Positions 42,954 to 51,413 of a DNA stretch of 64,000 nucleotides are shown here, piece after piece. Below the pieces are notes generated by a model. That model was not told the origin of the DNA. It did not search any database and was given only the letters and a program-made list of their open reading frames with translations. Location of the stretch: positions 62,001-126,000 of the forward strand of contig JADLFG010000017.1 of assembly GCA_020845695.1 (NCBI GenBank), written 5' to 3'. Origin of the DNA: Thermoleophilia bacterium (lineage in GTDB: Bacteria > Actinomycetota > Thermoleophilia > Gaiellales > Gaiellaceae). Position 1 is the first letter of the stretch. Each line of letters begins with the position of its first letter. The position numbers and the translations under genes were made by a program.

Positions 42954-44901
42954 CATCAAGCACATCGCCGCGATCGGGGCCGTCCTGGCCGCGGCGGTCG
43001 CGCTCGCCCTGGCCGCGCCCATCAGCGGCGCCGGCGGCGGGGCGGCCGGCGACCGCCCCGCCCTGGACGTGGGCGGGCGCGCGATCGTCGTGCTCGCAGG
43101 CCCGTCGCTGGCCGGCAAGGTCGCCGAGGCCGGCGCGCTCCCCGGAGCGGACGCCCAGCGGCGGCTCACCCGGGCTGCCAGGTCCTTCCAGCGCGGCTTC
43201 CTCGACTCCCTGCGCGCACAGGGAGTCGACCTCCGGATCGAGCGTTCGTTCGTCCTCACCTTCAACGGCTTCTCGGCCGTGCTGGACGCGAAGGCGTTTG
43301 CCGCTCTCGCCAGGGCTCCGGGCGTCGTCGGCGTCTACCCGGTCAGGGCGGTCTACCCGGCCGAGGCGGCGATCGGCGAGGGCGGGGCGCCGCCGCCGGT
43401 GCCCGGGCTGCCCGGCCGGGACGGGAGCGGCGTCACCGTGGCGATCCTCGACTCCGGAGTCGACCGCGGCGTGCTCGCCGCCGGCGTCCTCCGGGGCGTC
43501 GACCTCGTCGACGGCGACCGGGACGCCTCGCCCGCGGCGGCCGACGACGACGACTCGGCGGACCACGGCACGCGCATGGCGGCGATCGTCGCGGGTGTCG
43601 CCCCGGGCGCCGTGATCCTCCCGATCCGGATCCTCGGCCCGGTGGCGGCGGACGGTGGCAGCGTCCGCACGCTCGGCACGAGCGACGATCTCGTCGCGGG
43701 AATCGAGCGGGCCGTCGATCCGGACGGCGACGGCGCCGTCGGTGACGCCGCCCGGATCGCACTCGCAGCCGTCGTCGAGCCCTACGCCGCCTTCCCCGAC
43801 AGCCCCGAAGCACGCGCCGCCGCCGGCGCCGCCCGCCTCGGCACGCTCGTCGTGGCGCCCGCCGGCAACGACGGCCCGGCCGGCGACGGCTTCGGCACGG
43901 TCGGGGCACCAGCGGCCGCGGCGGCGACGCTCGCGGTCGGGGCGAGCGACCCGGCGACCGGCCGGCCCGCCGCGTTCTCCTCGGAAGGACCAGCGTTCGA
44001 CGGGCGGCCGAAACCCGACCTGCTCGCGCCGGGTGTCGGCGTCGCGACGCTCACTCCGGCGGGGCGAGCGGCGGCGACAGGCTCGAGCGCCGCGGCCGCG
44101 CTCGCCGCGGGCGCCGCGGCGCTCGTCGCCGAGGCACGCCCGGAGCTCGGTGCGCAGGCGCTCCACGGCGTCCTCGTCGGTGGAGCGCGACCGCTCGACG
44201 GCGGGCGGGCCGACGACGGCGCGGCGCTGCTCGACCCGGCCGGGGCGGCCGCCCAGGTGATCGCGATCGAGCCCGCGACGATCGCGCTGCGGCGCGGCGG
44301 CTCCGTCACCGTTCGCATCCGCAACCTGACCGGGGCCGAGCTCGGCGTCAGCCTCGAGCTCGCCGAGGCGCCGGCCCTGACCGCCGAGCGCGGGCGCGTG
44401 ACGATCCCCGCCGGCGAGGTTGCCGAGGTCGGCCTCCGACCCGCCGCGAGCGGGCCGCTGTTCACGGGTGTCCTGATCGTGCAGCCGGACGGCGGGCACG
44501 AGGCGCGCCTCCCGTTCGCGCTGGTCGGCGGCGCCCGTGGCGATCTCCTCGGTGCCCTGCGCCTCTCCGAGCGCCCCGCGAGACCGACCGTCCGGCATCC
44601 CGCGATCCTCACCTTCACGGCCGGGCGGGTCGACGAGGACGGCGGCGGCGTCGCGATCGCGCCCGTCGGTGTTCTCGACGTGGTGCTCCGCACCCCCGGC
44701 GGCAAGAACCTCGGCATCCTGACCCGGCTGCGCGACCTCCTGCCCGGCCGCTACTCGATCGGGCTCACCGGCCGAGCCCCGGACGGGACGACGCTCGCGC
44801 CCGGGCGCTACGTGGTCGAGCTCGTGGCGCATCCGGTCACTGGCGGCGAGGGTCCGGCCGGGAAGCCGAGTCGCGCATCCGTGCAGCTCGTCATCCGGTG
44901 A
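42937..44901 (+). CDS. Exported subtilisin-like (S8) serine protease
   Basis: 654 residues from ATG 42937 (TTG 42922 and GTG 42925 are alternatives). A signal peptide covers ~1-30. An inhibitor-I9-like propeptide (~55-135; RSFQRGFLDSLRAQG, LTFNGFSAVLDAKAF) precedes the catalytic domain, with Asp in VAILDSGVD, His in DHGTRMAAIVAG, oxyanion Asn in APAGNDGPA and Ser in TGSSAAAALAAG. The usual GTSMAAPHVAG around the Ser is changed to Ala-rich sequence, though Ser and Gly remain. The C-terminal ~220 residues are Ig-like. Its place inside the tsa operon is unexpected for a secreted enzyme. Confidence 0.87.
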   Translation: MRRSRDIKHIAAIGAVLAAAVALALAAPISGAGGGAAGDRPALDVGGRAIVVLAGPSLAGKVAEAGALPGADAQRRLTRAARSFQRGFLDSLRAQGVDLRIERSFVLTFNGFSAVLDAKAFAALARAPGVVGVYPVRAVYPAEAAIGEGGAPPPVPGLPGRDGSGVTVAILDSGVDRGVLAAGVLRGVDLVDGDRDASPAAADDDDSADHGTRMAAIVAGVAPGAVILPIRILGPVAADGGSVRTLGTSDDLVAGIERAVDPDGDGAVGDAARIALAAVVEPYAAFPDSPEARAAAGAARLGTLVVAPAGNDGPAGDGFGTVGAPAAAAATLAVGASDPATGRPAAFSSEGPAFDGRPKPDLLAPGVGVATLTPAGRAAATGSSAAAALAAGAAALVAEARPELGAQALHGVLVGGARPLDGGRADDGAALLDPAGAAAQVIAIEPATIALRRGGSVTVRIRNLTGAELGVSLELAEAPALTAERGRVTIPAGEVAEVGLRPAASGPLFTGVLIVQPDGGHEARLPFALVGGARGDLLGALRLSERPARPTVRHPAILTFTAGRVDEDGGGVAIAPVGVLDVVLRTPGGKNLGILTRLRDLLPGRYSIGLTGRAPDGTTLAPGRYVVELVAHPVTGGEGPAGKPSRASVQLVIR

Positions 44902-45137
44902 CCCCGGCCGTGCGCATCTACGGCGCCCCGGGCTGCCACCTGTGCGACGACGCGAAGCGGGTGCTCGAGCGTGTCAGGGCCGAGATCCCGTTCGAGCTCG
45001 AGGAAGTCGACATCACCGGCGACGCCGAGCTCGAGCGCCGCTACCGCGAGCGGATCCCGGTCGTCACGGTCGGCGGCGAGGAGGCGTTCACGTACGTCGT
45101 GCACCCGGGCACGCTGCGCCGGCGACTCCGGGGCTGA
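44898..45137 (+). CDS. Glutaredoxin-family thiol-redox protein
   Basis: 79 residues. VRIYGAPGCHLCDDAKRVLE has the redox-active CxxC at the thioredoxin-fold start; ERIPVVTVGG supplies the cis-Pro. This short form is the glutaredoxin-like/DUF836 type common upstream of rex in actinobacteria. GTG 44898 overlaps the protease stop by 4 bp. It may reduce protein disulfides or mixed thiols. Confidence 0.88.
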   Translation: MTPAVRIYGAPGCHLCDDAKRVLERVRAEIPFELEEVDITGDAELERRYRERIPVVTVGGEEAFTYVVHPGTLRRRLRG

Positions 45138-45212
45138 CACTCACGAAGTCCCGCGACCGGGGGCCTTGGATTCGCCCCGACAGCACATCCCGGGCGGCAT
45201 CGACTCAGACGG

Positions 45213-45218
45213 TAGACT
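45213..45218 (+). promoter_or_regulatory. -10 element TAGACT of rex
   Basis: TAGACT ends 10 nt before ATG 45229, indicating a start independent of the upstream operon. No clear Rex operator (TTGTGA-type palindrome) is visible nearby. Confidence 0.45.
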
Positions 45219-45228
45219 GTTACAAGCT

Positions 45229-45885
45229 ATGGCGATCGAGACGCAGCTCGAAGGAGGAAGGCGCGTGGGTGATCGGTTGACCGTGGGCGTCGCGACGCGC
45301 CTCTCCCGCTACCTGCAGGTGCTCACGCAGGCCAAGAAGATGGGCCGCGAGCGGATCTCCTCCCAGGAGATCTCGGAGTACACGAACATCAACGCGACCC
45401 AGATCCGGCGCGACCTGTCTGGTTTCGGCAAGTTCGGCAAGCGCGGCGTCGGCTACTCGATCGACGTCCTGCTCGCCGAGATCCGCAAGATCCTGCGGAC
45501 GCAGGGGCAGCACAACATCGCGCTCTTCGGCGCCGGGCGGCTCGGGCAGGCGATCGCCGGCTCGAGCGTCTTCGCCGACCACGGCTTCAACATCGCGGCC
45601 GTCTTCGACACCGACCAGGCAAAGGTGGGAGCGGCGATCGGGAGGCTCGAGGTCAGCGACTACCGCGACCTGCGCGACCTCGTCCGCGACCGCAACATCA
45701 TCGTCGGCGTGCTGGCGGTGCCCGCGGTGGCGGCCCAGGCCGTCACGAACGACCTCGTCGACGCGGGCGTGAAGATCATCTTCAACTACTCCGAGGCGCT
45801 CCTGAGCGTGCCGCCGGACGTCACCGTCCACACGACCAACCCGGCCGCCGAGCTCCTCTACGCGCTCTACTTCTACCTCGCCTGA
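45229..45885 (+). CDS. rex: Redox-sensing transcriptional repressor Rex
   Basis: 218 residues. The N-terminal winged helix has RLSRYLQVL, ISSQEISEYTNINATQIRRDLSGFG (recognition helix) and FGKRGVGYS. The C-terminal Rossmann domain shows IALFGAGRLGQAIAG, which senses the NADH/NAD+ ratio, and AVFDTDQAKVG. The end, LLYALYFYLA, is the domain-swapped helix. Rex represses respiratory and fermentative genes when NAD+ is high. It follows a glutaredoxin gene, as in many actinobacteria, but the frequent hemA neighbour is absent. Confidence 0.97.
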   Translation: MAIETQLEGGRRVGDRLTVGVATRLSRYLQVLTQAKKMGRERISSQEISEYTNINATQIRRDLSGFGKFGKRGVGYSIDVLLAEIRKILRTQGQHNIALFGAGRLGQAIAGSSVFADHGFNIAAVFDTDQAKVGAAIGRLEVSDYRDLRDLVRDRNIIVGVLAVPAVAAQAVTNDLVDAGVKIIFNYSEALLSVPPDVTVHTTNPAAELLYALYFYLA

Positions 45886-45937
45886 CCGCGGGGCGGGCGC
45901 GATGCGTGCCGTCTGGCGGGTGACATGAATGCCGCCC

Positions 45938-46822
45938 CTACGGGGCCGCGGGGGCTAGCTCGCGGAGCTGGGCCAGGCCGAGGTCGCCGGGGGTGCGGCC
46001 GATCGGCTGGATGCACACGTGGTCGGCGCCGACGGCCAGGTGCTCGCGCACGCGGGCCCGGATCCGGTCGGTATCGCCCCACGCGACCAGCGCGTCCACG
46101 AGGCGGTCCGAGCCGCCGCCGGCGAGATCCGCCTCGGCGAAGCCGAGCCAGAGCAGGTTCTCCGCGTAGCTCGCGAGCGCGAGGTAGCCGGCGATCGCCT
46201 CGCGGCCGAGCTCGCGCGCCCGGCCGGGATCGGTCTCGAGCAGCACGAGCTGCTCGACCGCTAGCAGCTTTCCCGACCCGAGGATCTGGCGGGCACGCGC
46301 CGTGTGGTCGACCGGGACCAGGTACGGATGCGCGCCGTCCGCGCGTTCGCGAGCGAGCCGGAGCATCGAGGGGCGCAGCGCCGCCAGCACGCGCGGCACG
46401 GGCAGAGCGGGCCGCGGGCCCCGGTAGCCGGCCGAGTCGAGCCCGTCGAGGTAGCGGCGCATCGTCGCCACCGGCCGGGCGTAGACGTGCCCGCGCGACT
46501 CCACCTGGGGCGGATGGCTGACACCGAGCCCGAGCAGGTAGCGGCCCGGGTACGCCTCCCCGAGCGTGCACGCGCCCGCCGCCGTCGCGGTCGCGTCGCG
46601 CGCCCAGATGCTCGCGATCCCGTTCGCAACCACGATTCGCTCGGTCGCGGCGAGCAGGATCCCCGCGTGGCTGAGCGCTTCCTTGCTCGCGTGCCCCTCG
46701 GCGATCCAGAGCGCCCCGTAGCCGAGCGCCTCGATCTCGGCCGCTGCCTCGCGCGCGGCCGCCGCCGGCGCCATCCCGAGCGCGCCCAGCCAGACGCCGA
46801 CCTTGCCGATCGCTGGTCCCAT
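45938..46822 (-). CDS. LLM-class F420-dependent oxidoreductase
   Basis: 294 residues with the luciferase-like TIM-barrel pattern: GVWLGALGMAP, ALGYGALWIAEGH, ATERIVVANGIASIWARDATATAAGACTL (broken by family-typical helices), GRYLLGLGVSH and VPRVLAALRPSMLRLA. These match the TIGR03620-type actinobacterial F420 subfamily. Such enzymes transfer hydride between F420 and a secondary alcohol or enone. ATG 46822 follows TAGCCT by 8 nt. The gene is convergent with rex and downstream of the anti-sigma gene on the same strand. Confidence 0.87.
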   Translation of the reverse strand: MGPAIGKVGVWLGALGMAPAAAAREAAAEIEALGYGALWIAEGHASKEALSHAGILLAATERIVVANGIASIWARDATATAAGACTLGEAYPGRYLLGLGVSHPPQVESRGHVYARPVATMRRYLDGLDSAGYRGPRPALPVPRVLAALRPSMLRLARERADGAHPYLVPVDHTARARQILGSGKLLAVEQLVLLETDPGRARELGREAIAGYLALASYAENLLWLGFAEADLAGGGSDRLVDALVAWGDTDRIRARVREHLAVGADHVCIQPIGRTPGDLGLAQLRELAPAAP

Positions 46823-46830
46823 GCCGCGGA

Positions 46831-46836
46831 AGGCTA
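46831..46836 (-). promoter_or_regulatory. -10 element TAGCCT, leaderless start
   Basis: On the minus strand TAGCCT ends 8 nt before ATG 46822. It overlaps the 3' end of the anti-sigma gene. Confidence 0.45.
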
Positions 46837-47505
46837 TCGCGGCGGGGCGAGGTAGACCGCGGTGTCGCCCTCGGGGACGCCCTCGAGCGCCTTCCGCACC
46901 TGCTCCTCGCTGCCGCCGTAGACGATCACGACCCGGTCTGAGATCTCCGCGTCGAGCCCCGCGGCGACCAGGAGCTCGACCGCGTGCTCCGGCGTCTCCC
47001 CGACGCTCGCGACGAGCGCGCCGAAGTAGGGCGGCGGCGGCTCCTCGACCGGGGCCTCGGCAGCGCCCGCATCCTCGGCCCCCGCCTCCTCCGCCTCGGC
47101 GGGAGCGGCCTCGACCATCGCGAGCTCCGTGTCAGCGCTGCGAGACGCCTCGGGCTGCGCCCCGTCACCGGTCGTCGTGACCGCGATCGCGACCGCGGTT
47201 GCTGCGGCCGCCACCGGCACGAGCACGAGCCCGAGCCGACGCGCCGAGAAGCGTCCGGGAAGCCGCCGGCGCTCGCGCTCGCGTTCCGGCAGGCCAGCCA
47301 CGAGCTCGTCCAGCCGACCCGCGGGCAGCTCGAGCAGCGGCGCGGCCCGCAGGGCGTCGCGGGCGAGCTCGAGCTCGGCGATCGTGGCGGCGCACGCGGT
47401 GCACGTCTCGAGGTGCGAGCGCACGCCAGCCGCGTCCGGCGCGGCGAGGTCGCCCTCGACGTACTCGAGCAGCACGATCTCGTTCGGGTGGGCTCCGGCC
47501 ATCAC
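46834..47505 (-). CDS. Anti-sigma factor with zf-HC2 zinc finger and membrane helix
   Basis: 223 residues. The N-terminal H-x3-C-x2-C element (SHLETCTACAATI) after GDLAAPDAAG is the zinc-binding anti-sigma domain. One membrane helix (LGLVLVPVAAAATAVAIAV, ~90-110) follows, then an acidic Ala/Glu/Pro-rich linker and a small C-terminal outer domain (VASVGETPEHAVELL, VVIVYGGSEEQVRKALEG). It overlaps the sigma gene by 4 bp and should hold that sigma factor at the membrane until signalled. Confidence 0.87.
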   Translation of the reverse strand: MMAGAHPNEIVLLEYVEGDLAAPDAAGVRSHLETCTACAATIAELELARDALRAAPLLELPAGRLDELVAGLPERERERRRLPGRFSARRLGLVLVPVAAAATAVAIAVTTTGDGAQPEASRSADTELAMVEAAPAEAEEAGAEDAGAAEAPVEEPPPPYFGALVASVGETPEHAVELLVAAGLDAEISDRVVIVYGGSEEQVRKALEGVPEGDTAVYLAPPR

Positions 47506-48053
47506 TGCTTCGACTCCCCCGCGGCGCTCGCGGTTCCGAGCGCGCGCGCCAGCTCGACGCGGCCGCGGAAGATCCGCGACTTCACGGTACCCTCCGCCAC
47601 CCCGAGCATCTCGGCGATCTCCGCATAGGAGCGGCCGAGCACGTCGTAGAGGAGGACGGCAGTGCGGTACGTCTCGTCGAGGCCCGCGAGCGCCCGCTGC
47701 AGCTCCCCCGACAGCTCGCCCGCCGCGATCGGATCACGGGGGCTGACCGGCTCGGCGACGTCGTCGAGCGGGACGCCGCCGCCGCGCGCGCTGCGCGCCC
47801 GCTGGTCGTGCACCGCGTTCAGGCAGATCCGGTACAGCCACGTCGAGAACGCCGACTCGGCGCGGAAGCGCGGCAGCGCCCGCCACGCCCGGATCAGCGT
47901 CTCCTGCACCGCGTCCTCGGCGTCGGCCGCCGAGCCGAGCTCGCGCGCAGCCAGCGTCAGCAGCCTGTGGCGGTGCTCCTCGACGAGGCGTGCGAAGGCG
48001 TCGCGGTCGCCCGCCTGCGCCTTCCGTACGAGCCGGTCGTCAGGATTCACCAC
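47502..48053 (-). CDS. ECF (group IV) RNA polymerase sigma factor
   Basis: 183 residues. Region 2: DRDAFARLVEEHRHRLLTLA, DAEDAVQETLIRAWRALPRF and FSTWLYRICLNAVHD. Region 4: LDETYRTAVLLYDVLGRSYAEIAEMLGVAEGTVKSRIFRGR, broken here only by its helix turns. GTG 48053 (or GTG 48050) follows GAGGAG at good spacing. That ribosome site lies inside the coding sequence of the divergent glycosyltransferase, whose own GTG abuts this one. Overlap with the anti-sigma gene makes a regulatory pair. The signal is unknown. Confidence 0.93.
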   Translation of the reverse strand: MVNPDDRLVRKAQAGDRDAFARLVEEHRHRLLTLAARELGSAADAEDAVQETLIRAWRALPRFRAESAFSTWLYRICLNAVHDQRARSARGGGVPLDDVAEPVSPRDPIAAGELSGELQRALAGLDETYRTAVLLYDVLGRSYAEIAEMLGVAEGTVKSRIFRGRVELARALGTASAAGESKQ

Positions 48054-49331
48054 GTGAAGATTCTCCTCTGGCACGGCTACCTCCTCGGAGGCACCGGCTC
48101 GAATATCTACACGCGATCGCTCGCCCGCGCCTGGTCGCGGCTCGGCCATGACGTCGTCGTCTTCTGCCAGGATCCCCATCCCGAGCGCCACGACCTCGGC
48201 GGCGCGACGGTCGTACGCCCGGAGATCGGCGGCGTCCTGCCCGTGTTCGTGGTCGACCGCTACGAGGACCTCGAGGCCCGTCGCGTTCAGGATCTCTCGC
48301 CCGCCGAGCGGCAGCGGTTCGTCGACGCGAACGCGGCCGCGCTGCGCGAGCACCTTCCGGCCGGGCTCGTGTTCACGAACCACCTCCTGCTCGGCGGCCC
48401 CGTCGGCGCCGCCGCCGGCGTCCCCTACCAGGTCAAGGCGCACGGCTCGGAGCTCGAGTTCTCGCTGCGCGGCAACGAGGAGCTATGTGCTTGGACGCGG
48501 GCGACGCTCGCTCCCGCGACGGCGATCTACGCCGGCACCGAGCACGTGCGCCGCGTGATCGAGGACGTGCTCGGGCCCGGCCCGCACCTCGAGCGCGTGC
48601 GGATCGTCCCGCCCGGCGTCGACGTCGACGATTTCCGCCCGCGCCCACGCGCCGAGGCGCTCGCCGGCCTGCTCGCCGAGGCGGCGGCCGACCCGCCCAA
48701 CCCGCCCGCCGCGCACGACCAGCGCCGCCCGGACGAGGGCAACGCGGCGCGGCTCGAGGCCTTCCTCGCCGGTGACGGGCCGACGATCGTCTTCGTCGGG
48801 CGGATCAGCCGGGAAAAGGGCGCGCACGTCCTCGTCGACGCGCTGCGCAGGCTGCGCGCGCCCGCCCGCACCGTCATGGCCGGCTGGGGCGACATCCGCG
48901 ACGAGCTCGAGCGCGAGGCCGCCGGTCTACCCGTCCTCTTCACCGGCGCGCTCGAGCACCGCCACCTCGTGCACCTGTTCGCGCTCGCCGACGTCGCCGT
49001 CACCCCGTCGACGTTCCCCGAGGCGTTCGGCATGGTCGCCGCCGAGGCGGCGGCCTGCGGCGCGCCGCCCGTGGTCGCCCGCCACACCGGCCTCGCCGAG
49101 ATCGCCGAGGGCCTCGAGGCCGAGTACCCGGCGCACCTGCGCGAGCTGACGAGCTTCGAGAGCGGCGGCGCGGCGGAGCTGGCGCGGGCCTTGGACGCGA
49201 TCCTCGCGCTCGGCCCCGGCGACCGAGCGGCCCTGCGCGAGGCCGCCCGGCGGGCCGCCGTCGCCAGGTGGAGTTGGGAGCACGTCGCGGCTCTGATACT
49301 TTCGGCCGGATGGGAGACGCCCAGCGCCTGA
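48054..49331 (+). CDS. Glycosyltransferase family 4
   Basis: 425 residues with the GT-B fold: the N-terminal KILLWHGYLLGGTGSN (acceptor-side glycine loop), VFTNHLLLGGP and VKAHGSELE, and the C-terminal IVFVGRISREKGAHVLVDAL (donor domain) and PEAFGMVAAEAAACGAPPVV (nucleotide-sugar EX7E motif). It would add a sugar to a lipid, cell-wall or small-molecule acceptor. GTG 48054 directly abuts the sigma-factor start. A 39-residue Pro/Ala insertion (~200-240) separates the domains. The 3' end overlaps the ligase gene by 22 bp. Confidence 0.9.
   Translation: MKILLWHGYLLGGTGSNIYTRSLARAWSRLGHDVVVFCQDPHPERHDLGGATVVRPEIGGVLPVFVVDRYEDLEARRVQDLSPAERQRFVDANAAALREHLPAGLVFTNHLLLGGPVGAAAGVPYQVKAHGSELEFSLRGNEELCAWTRATLAPATAIYAGTEHVRRVIEDVLGPGPHLERVRIVPPGVDVDDFRPRPRAEALAGLLAEAAADPPNPPAAHDQRRPDEGNAARLEAFLAGDGPTIVFVGRISREKGAHVLVDALRRLRAPARTVMAGWGDIRDELEREAAGLPVLFTGALEHRHLVHLFALADVAVTPSTFPEAFGMVAAEAAACGAPPVVARHTGLAEIAEGLEAEYPAHLRELTSFESGGAAELARALDAILALGPGDRAALREAARRAAVARWSWEHVAALILSAGWETPSA
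49295..49300 (+). promoter_or_regulatory. -10 element GATACT inside the glycosyltransferase gene
   Basis: GATACT ends 9 nt before ATG 49310. The frame of the upstream gene continues across it, so the ligase may have both read-through and its own leaderless transcription. Confidence 0.4.
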
Positions 49332-50485
49332 GCCCGGACGAGCAGATCGCGCTCGCCCGCCAGCAGTTCGACGAGGGAACGGACTTCACGCTCGCGGTCG
49401 AGGAGGAGTACGCCCTGCTCGATCCGGGGACGCTCGGCCTCGCGCCACGCTTCGAGGAGCTGTTCGCGGCCGCGCGGGCGACCGAGCTCGGCGAGCACGT
49501 CGTGGGCGAGCTGATCTCGTCCGAGATCGAGATCCGCACCGGGCGCTGCGAGACGTTCGAGGAGGCCGCGGCCAAGCTCGCCGAGCGGCGGGCGCAGCTA
49601 CTCGCGCTCGCCGACGCGCACGGCGTCGCGCTCGGGGCGACCGGGGCGCACCCGTGGAGCCCCTGGCGGGAGCAGTCGATCATCGACACGCCCCACTACC
49701 GGCGCAACGACGAGCTCCTGCGCTACGTCGTCTGGCGCAACAACACGTTCGGGCTGCACGTCCACGTCGGCATCCGCGGCGCCGACCGGGCCGTCAGGGT
49801 CTGCGACGCGCTGCGCAGCTACCTGCCCGACCTGCTCGCCCTCTCCGCCAGCTCCCCGTTCGTCGAGGACGTCTACACGCACCTCCACTCCGCCCGCACG
49901 CAGATCTTCACCCGCATGTTCCCGCGCTGCGGCGTCCCGGACGCGTTCGGGACCTGGCGCGAGTACGAGGAGTTCCTCCGCTTCCTCTACCGCACCGGCT
50001 CCGTCACCGAGCACACGCAGCTCTGGTGGAGCGTCCGCTTGCACCTCGCCTACCCGACCGTGGAGATCCGGATCTGCGACGCCCAGCCGGAGCTCGCCGA
50101 GGCGAGAGCGCTGACGGCGCTCGTCTACGCGCTCACCGCCCGGATCGCCCGGGCGCTCGACGAGGGCGAGGCGGTGCCGGTGCACCCGCACCGCCTGATC
50201 GAGGAGAACCTCTGGCGGGCGATCCGCCACGGCAGCTCGGGCGAGCTGATCGCGCTCGGCTCAGACCGCGTCCGGCCGGCGCGGCAGGCGCTCGAGGAGC
50301 TGGTCGAATGGGTGCGGCCGGTGGCCGAGGAGCTCGGGGCCGCGCCGTACCTGGTAATTCCGGCCGCGAACCCGGCCGAGCGGCAGATCGCGCGCTTCGA
50401 GCAGGGCGCCTCGCTGGGCGAGATCTACGCCGAGCAGGTCGCCCGCACCCGCGACCTCGCGGTCGGGGCGGCGCGCGGCGCCTGA
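49310..50485 (+). CDS. Carboxylate-amine ligase, YbdK/GCS2 glutamate-cysteine ligase family
   Basis: 391 residues. FTLAVEEEYALLDPGT opens the ATP-grasp-like GCS2 fold; LISSEIEIRTG, ALGATGAHPW, NTFGLHVHVG and HTQLWWSVRLHLAYPTVEIRICDAQP contain the metal-binding Glu and His set. YbdK enzymes have weak gamma-glutamylcysteine ligase activity, and actinobacterial relatives include EgtA-like proteins. Mycothiol users do not need glutathione, so the product here is uncertain. It is 5 bp upstream of mtnP. Confidence 0.9.
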   Translation: MGDAQRLSPDEQIALARQQFDEGTDFTLAVEEEYALLDPGTLGLAPRFEELFAAARATELGEHVVGELISSEIEIRTGRCETFEEAAAKLAERRAQLLALADAHGVALGATGAHPWSPWREQSIIDTPHYRRNDELLRYVVWRNNTFGLHVHVGIRGADRAVRVCDALRSYLPDLLALSASSPFVEDVYTHLHSARTQIFTRMFPRCGVPDAFGTWREYEEFLRFLYRTGSVTEHTQLWWSVRLHLAYPTVEIRICDAQPELAEARALTALVYALTARIARALDEGEAVPVHPHRLIEENLWRAIRHGSSGELIALGSDRVRPARQALEELVEWVRPVAEELGAAPYLVIPAANPAERQIARFEQGASLGEIYAEQVARTRDLAVGAARGA

Positions 50486-50490
50486 GAGCG

Positions 50491-51282
50491 GTGCCTGCGC
50501 CCGAGATCGGGATCTTCGGCGGCTCCGGCCTCTACTCGTTCCTCGACGCCGCCGAGGAGGTCGCGCTCGACACCCCCTACGGTCGGCCGTCGGCAGCGGC
50601 GACGATCGGCGAGCTCGGCGGCCGTCCGGTCGCGTTCATGCCCCGGCACGGGCGCGATCACGAGCTGCCGCCGCACCGCATCAACTACCGGGCGAACGTG
50701 TGGGCGATGCGCGAGCTGGGCGTCCGCCGCCTGATCGGCCCGTGTGCCGCCGGGGCGCTGAAGGCGGAGCTCGAGCCCGGCGAGTTCGTCGTCTGCGACC
50801 AGTACGTCGACCGCACGAGCGGCCGGGCCGACACCTTCTACGACGGGCCCGAGACCACCCACGTCTCCGCCGCCGACCCGTACTGCCCGGAGCTTCGCTC
50901 GCTCGTCGCGGCGACCGCCCGCGAGCTCGGCATCCGCGCCCGCGACCGGGGGACCGTGGTCGTCGTCCAGGGGCCCCGGTTCTCGACTCGCGCGGAGTCG
51001 GAGTGGTTCCAAAGCGCCGGCTGGGACGTCGTCAACATGACCGCCTACCCGGAGGCCCACCTCGCGCGCGAGCTCGAGCTCTGCTACGTGAGCGTCGCGA
51101 TGGTCACCGACCACGACGCGGGCGTTGGCGGCGTCGAGCCCGCGTCGAGCGAGACGGTGCTGCGGGTCTTCCGGGAGAACCTGGCGAAGCTGCGGGAGCT
51201 CCTGCTGGCCGTTGCGCCGCGGATCGGGCCGCAGTCGCCCGGCGATCCCTGCGCGACCGCTCTGCGCGAGGCGAGGCTCTGA
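50491..51282 (+). CDS. mtnP: S-methyl-5'-thioadenosine phosphorylase
   Basis: 263 residues. IGIFGGSGLY is the phosphate-binding N-terminus; PRHGRDHELPPHRINYRANVWA (with its family breaks), GPCAAGALK, VVQGPRFSTRAE and NMTAYPEAHLA follow, and TDHDAGVG holds the purine-recognition Asp. The enzyme releases adenine and methylthioribose-1-phosphate in methionine salvage. A hypoxanthine-preferring variant cannot be excluded. GTG 50491 is chosen because homology starts at once after it. Confidence 0.92.
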   Translation: MPAPEIGIFGGSGLYSFLDAAEEVALDTPYGRPSAAATIGELGGRPVAFMPRHGRDHELPPHRINYRANVWAMRELGVRRLIGPCAAGALKAELEPGEFVVCDQYVDRTSGRADTFYDGPETTHVSAADPYCPELRSLVAATARELGIRARDRGTVVVVQGPRFSTRAESEWFQSAGWDVVNMTAYPEAHLARELELCYVSVAMVTDHDAGVGGVEPASSETVLRVFRENLAKLRELLLAVAPRIGPQSPGDPCATALREARL

Positions 51283-51413
51283 GCCTGAATCCCGCAGCAC
51301 GGGCACGGCGTCCGAACTTTGTGATAGAAATCCGCCCCGGCGCTTCTCGGCTTCTGACGCGGGGTTGAGGCAACTCTGACGAGGCTCGGGGCGCCCTGTT
51401 TGTGCAAGCGACG

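Noticed and set aside
45138..45228. Rex operator upstream of rex
   Set aside because: No TTGTGA-N6-TCACAA-like palindrome was found; autoregulation is possible but not supported by the sequence.
48054..48443. N-terminal extension of the sigma factor
   Set aside because: The extra ~130 residues are antisense to the glycosyltransferase, while sigma region 2 homology starts right after GTG 48053/48050 with GAGGAG upstream.
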